A stretch of 64,000 bases of DNA from Rhodococcus sp. OK519 (GTDB lineage: Bacteria > Actinomycetota > Actinomycetes > Mycobacteriales > Mycobacteriaceae): contig NZ_QAOW01000010.1 of assembly GCF_003051005.1 (NCBI RefSeq), positions 181,670 to 245,669 of the forward strand, given 5' to 3'. The translations under genes and the position numbers were made by a program. This document shows, piece by piece, positions 55,211 to 64,000 of the stretch (positions are counted from its first letter, which is position 1; every line of letters begins with the position of its first letter). The notes under the pieces are model-generated. The model saw nothing but the letters and a program-made list of their open reading frames with translations. It did not search any database and was not told the origin of the DNA.

Positions 55211-55774
55211 ATGTCAACCACCATCGCATTGCTCGCGGCGGCCGAGGGGGAGACACACAACCCCCTCCTGCCCGCGACGTATGACATCACTTGGTCGATC
55301 GTTGCCCTGGTGGTCGTCGGGTTCGTCTTCTGGAAGTTCGTCCTTCCGATGTTCCAGAAGGTTCTCGCCGAGCGCACCGAGCAGATCGACGGCGGCATCA
55401 AGCGGGCCGAAGAGGCTCAGGCCGAGGCCAAGGCAGCGCTGGAGCAGTACCACGCCCAGCTCGCCGAGGCTCGCACCGAAGCCGCCCAGATCCGCGAGGA
55501 AGCACGCACTCAGGGCCAGCAGATCATCTCCGAGATGAAGGCGCAGGCCCAGGAGGAGAGCGACCGCATCGTCGCCGCCGGTCACAGCCAGCTCGTCGCT
55601 CAGCGGCAGCAGATCGTGACCGAGCTGCGGGCCGACCTCGGTAAGACCGCGGTCGATCTGGCCGAGAAGGTCATCGGGGAGTCTCTCGCCGACGACGTCA
55701 AGCGCGCCGGAACGGTCGATCGCTTCCTCAACGAGCTGGACGCGGTCAGCGCCGATTCCGCAGCAGGAAAGTGA
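55211..55774 (+). CDS. atpF: ATP synthase Fo subunit b
   Basis: This 187-residue protein has a single membrane helix (about 27-47) followed by a long charged coiled-coil (about 50-165) with Ala/Glu/Gln heptads, the outer stalk that holds F1 static. The C-terminus [18 protein letters not shown] fits subunit delta contact. Its end is 5 bp before the chosen atpH ATG. Confidence 0.96.
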   Translation: MSTTIALLAAAEGETHNPLLPATYDITWSIVALVVVGFVFWKFVLPMFQKVLAERTEQIDGGIKRAEEAQAEAKAALEQYHAQLAEARTEAAQIREEARTQGQQIISEMKAQAQEESDRIVAAGHSQLVAQRQQIVTELRADLGKTAVDLAEKVIGESLADDVKRAGTVDRFLNELDAVSADSAAGK

Positions 55775-55779
55775 GCACC

Positions 55780-56604
55780 ATGTACGCAGCGAGCCGTGAA
55801 GCCCTGACGCAGACTCGTTCTGCGCTCACCGCGGCGTTGGATTCGGTTTCCCCCGGCGCGGCCACTGCGGCTGCGGCGCAGGCCGGATCCGAGCTGTTCT
55901 CGGTGGTCGAGGTACTCGACGGCCAGCGCACTCTCCGGAGTGCGCTCGCCGACGCGTCCACGCCTGCCGCTGGTCGACAGGGCCTGGCCCGCCAGGTGTT
56001 CTCGGGGAAGGTCGGCGCCGAGGCGCTGGCAGCCCTCGAGGCCGCCGCGGGCCAGGACTGGTCGACCACGGCGGATCTGCTGAACTCGCTGGTCACGGTC
56101 GGACGCGAGTCCTTGCTCCGTGCCGCGGCGGATCAGAACCAGAGCGATACGGTCGAGGACGAGCTTTTCCGCCTCGGCCGGATCGTTGCGGGTAATCCGC
56201 AGCTGGAGCAGGTCCTTTCGGATCGTTCGACGCCCGTCGCCGGCAAGCGTGAGCTGCTGTCGAAGCTGCTGTACGGCAAGGTCACCGCGATCACGGAGGC
56301 TCTTGCCATCCAGGCAGTGGGTCGCCTGCGTACCGCCCCGGCGGACGCACTCGACGAGCTGTCGGCTCTGGCCGCGGCCCTGCGAGACAAGGCCGTGGCG
56401 CATGTGCGTAGCGCGGCTGTGCTGTCGAGCGAGCAGGTCGAGCGGCTCGCGGCGACGCTGACCCGCACCTACGGCAAGCCCGTCACCGTGCACGTGGAGG
56501 TCGAACCGGCTCTCCTCAGCGGCATGGTCGTCCGGGTGGGCCACGAGGTCATCGACGGGAGCGCGGCCGGTCGCCTCGCTGCCCTGCGCAAGACCTTCAA
56601 GTAG
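55780..56604 (+). CDS. atpH: ATP synthase F1 subunit delta
   Basis: This 274-residue subunit is longer than the 177-residue E. coli form and typical for corynebacteria and rhodococci. It is not the b-delta fusion of M. tuberculosis. The C-terminal [23 protein letters not shown] is the family signature. ATG at 55780 is preferred over GTG at 55771 since AGGAAAG lies 9 nt upstream of the ATG. It caps F1 and connects to subunit b. Confidence 0.95.
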   Translation: MYAASREALTQTRSALTAALDSVSPGAATAAAAQAGSELFSVVEVLDGQRTLRSALADASTPAAGRQGLARQVFSGKVGAEALAALEAAAGQDWSTTADLLNSLVTVGRESLLRAAADQNQSDTVEDELFRLGRIVAGNPQLEQVLSDRSTPVAGKRELLSKLLYGKVTAITEALAIQAVGRLRTAPADALDELSALAAALRDKAVAHVRSAAVLSSEQVERLAATLTRTYGKPVTVHVEVEPALLSGMVVRVGHEVIDGSAAGRLAALRKTFK

Positions 56605-56665
56605 CCGACGACCGAACACATACTCCCGATCTTTTCGAAGACCAGATACCGAGAGCAGGAAAAAC

Positions 56666-58309
56666 ATGGCGGAGCTGACGATCTCCTCCGACGAGATCCG
56701 TAGCGCGATCGAGAACTACACCGCGAGCTACTCACCGGAGGCCTCCCGCGAGGAGGTCGGCACGGTGTCCGACACCAGCGACGGCATCGCTCACATCACC
56801 GGCCTGCCGTCGGCGATGGCCAACGAGCTGCTGGAGTTCCCGGGCGGCGTGCTCGGCGTGGCGCTGAACCTGGACGCCACCGAGATCGGTGCAGTCGTCC
56901 TGGGCGACTACCAGCACATCGAAGAGGGCCAGGAAGTCAAGCGGACGGGCGACGTTCTGTCGGTGCCGGTCGGCGACGGCTACCTGGGTCGTGTCGTGGA
57001 CCCGCTGGGTCGTCCGATCGACGGCCTCGGCGACATCGAGACCACCGAGACCCGCGCTCTCGAGCTGCAGGCCGCCTCGGTGCTCGAGCGTCAGCCCGTC
57101 GAGGAGCCGCTGCAGACGGGTATCAAGGCCATCGACGCCATGACCCCGATCGGCCGTGGCCAGCGTCAGCTCATCATCGGTGACCGCAAGACCGGCAAGA
57201 CCGCGGTCTGCGTCGACGCCATCCTGAACCAGAAGGCGAACTGGGCGACCGGCGACCCGAAGCAGCAGGTTCGCTGCATCTACGTCGCGATCGGCCAGAA
57301 GGGCTCCACCATCGCCGGCGTGAAGCAGGCGCTCGAGGAGCAGGGCGCGATGGAGTACACCACCATCGTCGCCGCCCCGGCTTCCGACTCCGCCGGCTTC
57401 AAGTGGCTGGCCCCGTACACCGGTTCGGCCATCGGCCAGCACTGGATGTACCAGGGCAAGCACGTCCTCGTCGTGTTCGACGACCTGACCAAGCAGGCCG
57501 AGGCGTACCGCGCCATCTCGCTGCTGCTGCGTCGTCCGCCGGGACGTGAGGCTTACCCGGGTGACGTCTTCTACTTGCACTCCCGTCTGCTGGAGCGTTC
57601 GGCGAAGCTGTCCGATGAGCTCGGTGGCGGTTCGCTGACGGCTCTGCCGATCGTCGAGACGAAGGCCAACGACGTCTCCGCGTACATCCCGACCAACGTC
57701 ATCTCGATCACCGACGGCCAGGTCTTCCTCGAGTCCGACCTGTTCAACAAGGGCATCCGCCCCGCGATCAACGTCGGTATCTCGGTTTCCCGAGTCGGTG
57801 GCGCCGCGCAGACCAAGGGCATGAAGAAGGTCTCCGGTTCGCTGCGTCTGGAGCTGGCTCAGTTCCGTGAGCTCGAGGCCTTCTCGGCCTTCGCTTCGGA
57901 CCTGGACGCCGCGTCGAAGGCACAGCTCGAGCGCGGCCAGCGTCTGGTCGAGCTGCTCAAGCAGGACCAGTACTCGCCGATCGCGGTCGAGGATCAGATC
58001 GTCTCGATCTACCTCGCCGGTGAGGGCGTGTTCGACTCGGTGCCCGTCGGCGACGTGCGTCGCTTCGAGTCCGAGCTCCTCGAGGACCTGCACCGCAACG
58101 CGGCCGGCGTCTACGAGGCGATCAAGGGCGGCAAGGCCCTCGACGCGGATTCGATCACGGCCCTCATGGCTGCGACCGACAAGTTCAAGCAGGGCTTCCT
58201 CGCGTCGGATGGCAGCCGTGTCGTGAACGAGGCCGAGGCTGTGGCTCTCGACGCTTCCGCGGTCGGCCAGGAGAAGGTCACCGTCAAGCGCACCACTGTC
58301 AGCAAGTGA
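56666..58309 (+). CDS. atpA: ATP synthase F1 subunit alpha
   Basis: This 547-residue non-catalytic nucleotide-binding subunit has a Walker [10 protein letters not shown] near 172-180, and [17 protein letters not shown] is the ATPase alpha/beta signature. It forms the alpha3-beta3 hexamer with AtpD. The extended C-terminus (about 35 residues beyond E. coli length) resembles the mycobacterial tail that limits ATP hydrolysis. Extension and similarity were judged by eye. Confidence 0.97.
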   Translation: MAELTISSDEIRSAIENYTASYSPEASREEVGTVSDTSDGIAHITGLPSAMANELLEFPGGVLGVALNLDATEIGAVVLGDYQHIEEGQEVKRTGDVLSVPVGDGYLGRVVDPLGRPIDGLGDIETTETRALELQAASVLERQPVEEPLQTGIKAIDAMTPIGRGQRQLIIGDRKTGKTAVCVDAILNQKANWATGDPKQQVRCIYVAIGQKGSTIAGVKQALEEQGAMEYTTIVAAPASDSAGFKWLAPYTGSAIGQHWMYQGKHVLVVFDDLTKQAEAYRAISLLLRRPPGREAYPGDVFYLHSRLLERSAKLSDELGGGSLTALPIVETKANDVSAYIPTNVISITDGQVFLESDLFNKGIRPAINVGISVSRVGGAAQTKGMKKVSGSLRLELAQFRELEAFSAFASDLDAASKAQLERGQRLVELLKQDQYSPIAVEDQIVSIYLAGEGVFDSVPVGDVRRFESELLEDLHRNAAGVYEAIKGGKALDADSITALMAATDKFKQGFLASDGSRVVNEAEAVALDASAVGQEKVTVKRTTVSK

Positions 58310-58357
58310 GCGTGGGCCTCATGACACAGCGTCACCCGAAGGGAGAGTGATCGACCG

Positions 58358-59338
58358 ATGGCAAGCATCCGCGAACTGCGTTCTCGCATCAAGGCGACCA
58401 ACTCGACCAAGAAGATCACCAAGGCGCAGGAACTGATCGCCACTTCGCGTATCACGAAGGCTCAGGCCCGAGTCGCGGCCTCCAAGCCGTACGCGGAGGA
58501 GATCACCAAGGTGCTCTCCGAGCTGGCGAGTGCTTCGGCGTCGCTCGATCATCCGCTGCTGAACGAGCGCACCAACCCGAAGCGCGCTGCGGTTCTGGTC
58601 GTCACCAGTGACCGCGGTATGTGTGGCGGTTACAACTCCAACGCTCTCAAGGAGGCGGAGGAGCTGTTCCAGCTGCTGCGCTCCGAGGGCAAGGAGCCGG
58701 TGATCTACGTGCTCGGCGCCAAGGGACTCGGCTACTACACCTTCCGTGGACGGAACGTGGGCGGATCGTGGACCGGCTTCTCCCAGGAGCCCGGTTACGC
58801 GGATGCCGCCAAGGCGAGCCGCCACCTGGTCGAGCTGTTCATGGCCGGTTCCGGCTCCGAGGTCGAGGCCCCGAACGGTGAGGGCACGATCGAGGGCGTC
58901 GACGAGCTCCACATCGTCTACACCCGCTTCATCTCGATGCTCACCCAGAAGCCGGAAGTCCGGCGGATGGCTCCGCTCGAGGTCGACTACACCGACGAGC
59001 ACATCGAGCTGGGCGAGGACATGCTGTCCAACGGTCAGCACGACGGCAAGTCGGGTCCGACCGCGGTGTACAACTTCGAGCCCGAGGCCGGCACGCTGCT
59101 GTCGGCGTTGCTCCCGAAGTACGTCAGCACGCGGATCTACTCCGCGCTGCTGGACTCCGCGGCCTCGGAGTCTGCCGCCCGTCGTACCGCCATGAAGGCC
59201 GCGACGGATAATGCGAACGAACTGGTGAACACCCTGAGCCGTCAGGCAAACCAGGCTCGCCAGGCCCAGATCACCCAGGAAATCAGCGAGATCGTCGGTG
59301 GCGCGAATGCGCTGGCCTCGAGCGCAGGAAGTGACTAG
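58358..59338 (+). CDS. atpG: ATP synthase F1 subunit gamma
   Basis: This 326-residue central rotor shaft has an N-terminal helix [28 protein letters not shown] and a C-terminal helix [19 protein letters not shown] that form the antiparallel coiled coil turning inside alpha3-beta3. [13 protein letters not shown] is the signature. An acidic middle insert (around [13 protein letters not shown]) corresponds to the mycobacterial gamma loop. It is 48 bp after atpA and 3 bp before atpD. Confidence 0.96.
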   Translation: MASIRELRSRIKATNSTKKITKAQELIATSRITKAQARVAASKPYAEEITKVLSELASASASLDHPLLNERTNPKRAAVLVVTSDRGMCGGYNSNALKEAEELFQLLRSEGKEPVIYVLGAKGLGYYTFRGRNVGGSWTGFSQEPGYADAAKASRHLVELFMAGSGSEVEAPNGEGTIEGVDELHIVYTRFISMLTQKPEVRRMAPLEVDYTDEHIELGEDMLSNGQHDGKSGPTAVYNFEPEAGTLLSALLPKYVSTRIYSALLDSAASESAARRTAMKAATDNANELVNTLSRQANQARQAQITQEISEIVGGANALASSAGSD

Positions 59339-60790
<1,452 letters not shown>

Positions 60791-60796
60791 ACCGAC

Positions 60797-61165
60797 ATGG
60801 CTGAGATGACCGTTGAACTCGTTGCCGTCGAGCAGCGACTCTGGTCGGGATCGGCGAAGCTGGTCAGCGCCCAGACGACCGAGGGTGAGATCGGTGTCAT
60901 GCCCGGGCACGAGCCGGTCCTCGGCCAGCTCGTCGAGGGCGGCGTGGTTTCGATCACGACCGTCGACGGCGAGCGTGTGGTCGCGGCCGTGCACGGCGGT
61001 TTCCTCTCGGTGACCGCTACTACGGTGACGATCCTTGCCGAGTCTGCTGACATGGCACAGGATGTCGACGTCGAGGCGGCCAAGGCCGTGCTCGCGGAGA
61101 CCACCGAAGATCTCGAGGCGATCGCGATCGCCAAGGGTCAGCTGCGCGCGGTCGAGCGCGCGTAG
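60797..61165 (+). CDS. atpC: ATP synthase F1 subunit epsilon
   Basis: This 122-residue subunit has an N-terminal beta-barrel ([16 protein letters not shown] is the family block) and a short C-terminal helical part (about 92-122). The shorter helix, as in mycobacteria, limits the usual hydrolysis-blocking arm. It is the last subunit gene of the operon and is followed 36 bp later by the DUF2550 gene. Confidence 0.96.
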   Translation: MAEMTVELVAVEQRLWSGSAKLVSAQTTEGEIGVMPGHEPVLGQLVEGGVVSITTVDGERVVAAVHGGFLSVTATTVTILAESADMAQDVDVEAAKAVLAETTEDLEAIAIAKGQLRAVERA

Positions 61166-61201
61166 TCAGTCCACGACGAGCCGCGACGGAGCCCACGAGT
61201 A

Positions 61202-61636
61202 GTGACGATCGGGATGGTTGTTCTCATCATTCTGGTTGTGCTGCTCGCGGCCTTCGTCGCGGCTTTCGTGTATCGGCTCACCGTTCTTCGGCGGGGCGGT
61301 ACTGCAGCAATCCTGCGGGTGACGCCGGCGCCCGGCGGCAGTGGTTGGCGGCACGGAGTCGTGAGGTACGGCGAGGGCTCGCTGGTGTTCTTCAAGCTGT
61401 CGAGTCTTCGTCCGGGTCCGGATACGCGGATGAGCCGACAGGGGATCGAAGTCGGTTCGAGGCGCGGTCCTGTCGGCAACGAGTACGACATCATGACCGA
61501 CGAGATCGTGATCCTGGAGATCTCGGATGGCGACGACACCTATGAGATCGCTCTGGATCGCGGAGCACTGACGGCTTTTCTCTCGTGGGTCGAGTCGAGG
61601 CCGTCGGGACGCTCGATGCGGGGTCGTCCCGCCTGA
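61202..61636 (+). CDS. DUF2550-family membrane protein
   Basis: This 144-residue protein has one N-terminal membrane helix (about 5-25) and a cytoplasmic domain, with WRHGVVRYGEGSLVFFKLSSLRPGPD and DEIVILEISDGDDTYEIALDRGALTAFLSWVE, conserved after atpC throughout the mycobacteria-rhodococci. The function is unknown. The constant position suggests a link with ATP synthase or the envelope. The GTG start has a weak AGCCCACGAGT upstream. A strong terminator follows. Confidence 0.9.
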   Translation: MTIGMVVLIILVVLLAAFVAAFVYRLTVLRRGGTAAILRVTPAPGGSGWRHGVVRYGEGSLVFFKLSSLRPGPDTRMSRQGIEVGSRRGPVGNEYDIMTDEIVILEISDGDDTYEIALDRGALTAFLSWVESRPSGRSMRGRPA

Positions 61637-61654
61637 CGGATCGTGGCGAATAGA

Positions 61655-61680
61655 AAAGGGAGGCCCTCGGGCCTCCCTTT
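61655..61680. terminator. bidirectional 12-bp hairpin terminator
   Basis: AAAGGGAGGCCC and GGGCCTCCCTTT with a 2-nt loop. The A and T ends give short U-tracts in both directions, ending the atp/DUF2550 unit and the convergent pduO gene. Confidence 0.88.
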
Positions 61681-61696
61681 CGTGTTTCGGTCGGTG

Positions 61697-62272
61697 CTAC
61701 GCGCTGCCGGCCCCTGGCTTCCACAGAACGTCGCCGCCGGGGTTGGCGAGGCGACTGACGATGAACAACAGATCCGACAGGCGGTTGAGGTATTTCGCCG
61801 GCAGTGAACTCGTGTTCTCGGGGCTCGCTTCGGTGGCCGCCCACGCGGATCGCTCAGCACGACGAGTGATCGTTCGCGCCGCGTGCAGCAGCGCACCCAG
61901 GGGCGTTCCTCCCGGCAGGATGAACGAGTGCAGCGGTTCGAGCCGCTCGTTGAATTCGTCGCACCAACCCTCGAGGCGTTCGATGTACGCGTCCGTGACG
62001 CGGAGTGGGGGGTACTTGGGGTCCGCAACGATCGGGGTCGCAAGATCCGCGCCCGCGTCGAACAGGTCGTTCTGGATCTGGCGGAGGACATCGACGATCT
62101 CCTCGGGAGGCGCGCCCAGGGCGAGGGCGACGCCGATGCTCGCGTTCGTTTCGTCGCAGTCCGCGTAGGCGATGAGCCGGGGATCATTCTTCGACACGCG
62201 GGAGAAGTCGCTGAGCCCGGTGGTGCCGTCGTCGCCGGTCCGGGTGTAGATCCGCGTCAAGTGAACAGCCAT
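61697..62272 (-). CDS. cob(I)alamin adenosyltransferase, PduO type
   Basis: This 191-residue PduO-type enzyme transfers the adenosyl group of ATP to cob(I)alamin, making coenzyme B12 for methylmalonyl-CoA mutase and similar enzymes. [19 protein letters not shown] is the N-terminal ATP-binding signature. [14 protein letters not shown] and [11 protein letters not shown] contain the conserved Asp, Asn and Arg of the active site. The ATG at 62272 matches the family start [14 protein letters not shown]. It is convergent with DUF2550 and divergent from murA. Confidence 0.95.
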   Translation of the reverse strand: MAVHLTRIYTRTGDDGTTGLSDFSRVSKNDPRLIAYADCDETNASIGVALALGAPPEEIVDVLRQIQNDLFDAGADLATPIVADPKYPPLRVTDAYIERLEGWCDEFNERLEPLHSFILPGGTPLGALLHAARTITRRAERSAWAATEASPENTSSLPAKYLNRLSDLLFIVSRLANPGGDVLWKPGAGSA

Positions 62273-62313
62273 GGAGCAACGGTACCGCCCAGCAGGTCCG
62301 GTGTTGTGCTGGC

Positions 62314-62319
62314 TAGGCT
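62314..62319 (+). promoter_or_regulatory. -10 element TAGGCT for murA
   Basis: TAGGCT ends 8 nt before the murA GTG (62328), with no Shine-Dalgarno, consistent with a leaderless transcript. Confidence 0.5.
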
Positions 62320-62327
62320 GTGCGACT

Positions 62328-63599
62328 GTGAGTGAACGCTTTCTTGTCGCTGGTGGGAACCGACTCGTCGGTGAGGTGGCAGTGGGCGGTGCGAAGAACA
62401 GCGTCCTGAAACTGATGGCCGCGGCGCTTCTGGCCGAAGGCACGACGGTCATCGAGAACTGCCCCGACATCCTTGATGTTCCCCTGATGGCGGACGTGTT
62501 GCGTGGTCTCGGTTGCGAGGTGTCCCTGGATGGGGACGTCGCCAGGATCACGACGCCCGCCCAACCCAAGTTCCACGCGGACTTCGCGGCAGTGCGGCAG
62601 TTCCGAGCCTCGGTGTGTGTCCTCGGCCCGCTGGTCGCGCGATGCCGGAAGGCGGTCGTCGCGCTTCCCGGTGGCGATGCAATCGGTTCGCGCCCCCTCG
62701 ACATGCATCAGTCGGGACTACGACTGCTGGGCGCGCACAGCGAGATCGAGCACGGTTGTGTCGTGGCAGAGGCGGATGACCTGCACGGTGCGAACATCCG
62801 GCTCGCCTTCCCGTCTGTCGGTGCGACCGAGAACATCCTGATGGCTGCAGTGCTGGCCAGAGGGGAGACGGTCATCGACAACGCGGCCCGCGAGCCGGAG
62901 ATCGTGGATCTGTGCAACATGCTGATCCGGATGGGCGCGAAGATCGGCGGCGCCGGATCGACGACGCTGACGATCCGCGGCGTCGACCGACTGCAGCCGA
63001 CCTCTCATCGAGTGATCGGTGACCGGATCGTCGCAGCCACCTGGGGGATCGCTGCGGCGATGACTCGGGGCGACGTCGTCGTGCGGGGTGTGAATCCGAA
63101 GCACCTGAGCTTGGTGCTCGACAAGCTGCGCTCCGCCGGTTCGCAGATCACTGTCGAGGTGGACGGCTTCCGGGTCGTGCAGGAGGGCCGCCCACAGGCC
63201 GTCAACTTCGCAACCCTTCCGTACCCGGGATTCCCGACGGACCTGCAGCCCATGGCGATCGGCCTCGCGGCCATCGCGGAGGGCACATCGATGATCACCG
63301 AGAACGTGTTCGAGGCACGGTTCCGTTTCGTCGAGGAGATGATCCGTTTGGGCGCCGACGCTCGAACCGACGGTCATCACGCGGTGGTACGCGGTGTACC
63401 TGAACTGTCGAGTGCCCCGGTGTGGTCCTCCGACATCCGCGCCGGCGCAGGATTGGTCCTCGCGGGCCTGGTGGCTGACGGGATCACCGAGGTGCACGAC
63501 GTCTACCACATCGATCGTGGCTACCCGCGATTCGTAGAGGACCTGGTCGGACTGGGCGGCGACATTCGCCGAGTTGCGGATGATCAAGCCCCCGAATAG
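62328..63599 (+). CDS. murA: UDP-N-acetylglucosamine 1-carboxyvinyltransferase
   Basis: This 423-residue enzyme starts peptidoglycan synthesis by adding enolpyruvate from PEP to UDP-GlcNAc. [19 protein letters not shown] is the N-terminal signature. The catalytic loop reads [14 protein letters not shown] with Asp117 where most bacteria have the Cys alkylated by fosfomycin. The same Asp in M. tuberculosis MurA makes it resistant. The two inside-out alpha/beta domains are complete. It lies directly upstream of an rRNA operon, as in mycobacteria. Confidence 0.97.
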   Translation: MSERFLVAGGNRLVGEVAVGGAKNSVLKLMAAALLAEGTTVIENCPDILDVPLMADVLRGLGCEVSLDGDVARITTPAQPKFHADFAAVRQFRASVCVLGPLVARCRKAVVALPGGDAIGSRPLDMHQSGLRLLGAHSEIEHGCVVAEADDLHGANIRLAFPSVGATENILMAAVLARGETVIDNAAREPEIVDLCNMLIRMGAKIGGAGSTTLTIRGVDRLQPTSHRVIGDRIVAATWGIAAAMTRGDVVVRGVNPKHLSLVLDKLRSAGSQITVEVDGFRVVQEGRPQAVNFATLPYPGFPTDLQPMAIGLAAIAEGTSMITENVFEARFRFVEEMIRLGADARTDGHHAVVRGVPELSSAPVWSSDIRAGAGLVLAGLVADGITEVHDVYHIDRGYPRFVEDLVGLGGDIRRVADDQAPE

Positions 63600-63701
63600 C
63601 AGGTGTGCGGGGCGTCACAATTCGACTTCGGGTCGGAATTGCATCGATTCGAGCATTGCGACCTGCGGAAACGCCCACACGAACGCTTCCGACCAGGAAG
63701 T

Positions 63702-63730
63702 TTGACGCTCTGTTCATGCTCGCGTAACTT
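63702..63730 (+). promoter_or_regulatory. rRNA operon promoter P1
   Basis: TTGACG (63702-63707), a 17-bp spacer and TAACTT (63725-63730): close to the sigma-70 consensus. Transcription start predicted near 63737. Confidence 0.75.
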
Positions 63731-63892
63731 AGTCCAGGTCAGAGCGACACGGACACCGACCCGGACGCGATCTTCACAGGTCAGCGAGGGAAAACGAGGT
63801 TGTACGGGGAACGCCTGATACTCCCGGAAGTTGCTTTTCTTCTCTCGTGTAGAGTTGTGGAGCGCCTTCGGGTGGCCGAGAAAGTGTCGGAT

Positions 63893-63921
63893 TTGCTTCC
63901 GGTGTGGGATCGGGTTAGGCT
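63893..63921 (+). promoter_or_regulatory. rRNA operon promoter P2
   Basis: TTGCTT (63893-63898), a 17-bp spacer and TAGGCT (63916-63921). Transcription start predicted near 63928, about 190 bp after P1. Confidence 0.65.
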
Positions 63922-63975
63922 GGAACGGTTGCCCCGGAGCGAGAAATCTTAGGGTTTCGAGTGATGGTGTGCGCG

Positions 63976-63990
63976 TGTTCTTTGAGAACT
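63976..63990 (+). promoter_or_regulatory. boxA-like rRNA antitermination element
   Basis: TGTTCTTTGAGAACT followed by CAACAGTGTG is the leader signature found before 16S genes of mycobacteria and corynebacteria. GTTCT/AGAAC forms a short inverted repeat. Confidence 0.7.
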
Positions 63991-64000
63991 CAACAGTGTG

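Larger units (their letters stand above)
63600..64000 (+). other. rRNA operon promoter and leader region
   Basis: This 400-bp stretch between murA and the (off-window) 16S gene has no credible gene. It contains two promoters and a boxA-like element. Antitermination and leader-processing sequences are expected here. The mature 16S 5' end is not reached. Confidence 0.85.

Noticed and set aside
63603..63818. A 71-codon open frame in the rRNA leader region
   Set aside because: It overlaps promoter P1, and no Shine-Dalgarno or family match is visible.
63831..63855. TTGCTT...TAGAGT as a third rRNA promoter
   Set aside because: The spacer is only 13 bp, too short for a sigma-70-type promoter. The TAGAGT could still be used with a poor -35.

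Overview
The window is high-G+C actinobacterial DNA that most resembles Rhodococcus or a close mycolic-acid relative. Four things point there: the run argS-lysA-hom-thrC-thrB-rho-rpmE-prfA-prmC-sua5-wecA-atpIBEFHAGDC-DUF2550-(pduO)-murA-rRNA leader, which matches the mycobacterial/rhodococcal chromosome; an EmbC-type arabinosyltransferase; many genes joined by 4-bp GTGA/ATGA overlaps; and many GTG starts that look leaderless. No insertion sequence, phage gene or CRISPR array was seen. The assignment rests on gene content and order only.

Layout. 1-3260: valine (isobutyryl-CoA) degradation operon. 3268-5383: an alpha/beta hydrolase and two MarR regulators. 5551-16494: a large tellurium-resistance-type (Ter) stress locus. 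Its left part is TerB, a TerA-like protein, a TerC/DUF475 membrane protein and two TerD proteins. Its right part is an overlapping operon of an unknown helical protein, a CitE-like lyase, two phosphoribosyltransferase-type proteins (PRTase-TRSP and StiP/PELOTA), a HAD phosphatase and a two-domain TerD protein, i.e. the predicted biosynthetic Ter module. 16504-22297: an Excalibur lipoprotein, two MFS exporters, a 28-residue peptide gene and two alpha/beta hydrolases.

22414-30545: a sulfonation-related region. A leftward operon (DUF1214, SDR, sulfotransferase) diverges from an IclR regulator, which is followed by cysD-cysNC-cysQ (PAPS synthesis and turnover). The same 16-bp palindrome lies in the divergent intergenic region and in front of cysD, and a KstR-type box lies next to the first copy. 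I infer that one regulator couples PAPS supply to a steroid-linked sulfotransferase operon. This is the most interesting system in the window, together with the Ter operon.

30548-39097: an SRPBCC/ArsR pair with a perfect operator across its start codon, the arabinosyltransferase, a luciferase-like oxidoreductase, a polytopic membrane protein, tRNA-Arg(CCG) and a DUF305/DUF3105 pair. 39266-45714: argS and the aspartate-family amino acid genes. 45723-51963: rho with a long leader, L31, release factor RF1, its methyltransferase and the t6A synthase. 52027-61636: WecA and the complete F1Fo ATP synthase operon. 61697-64000: PduO cobalamin adenosyltransferase, MurA with Asp in place of the fosfomycin-target Cys, and the promoters and leader of an rRNA operon whose 16S gene lies beyond the window.
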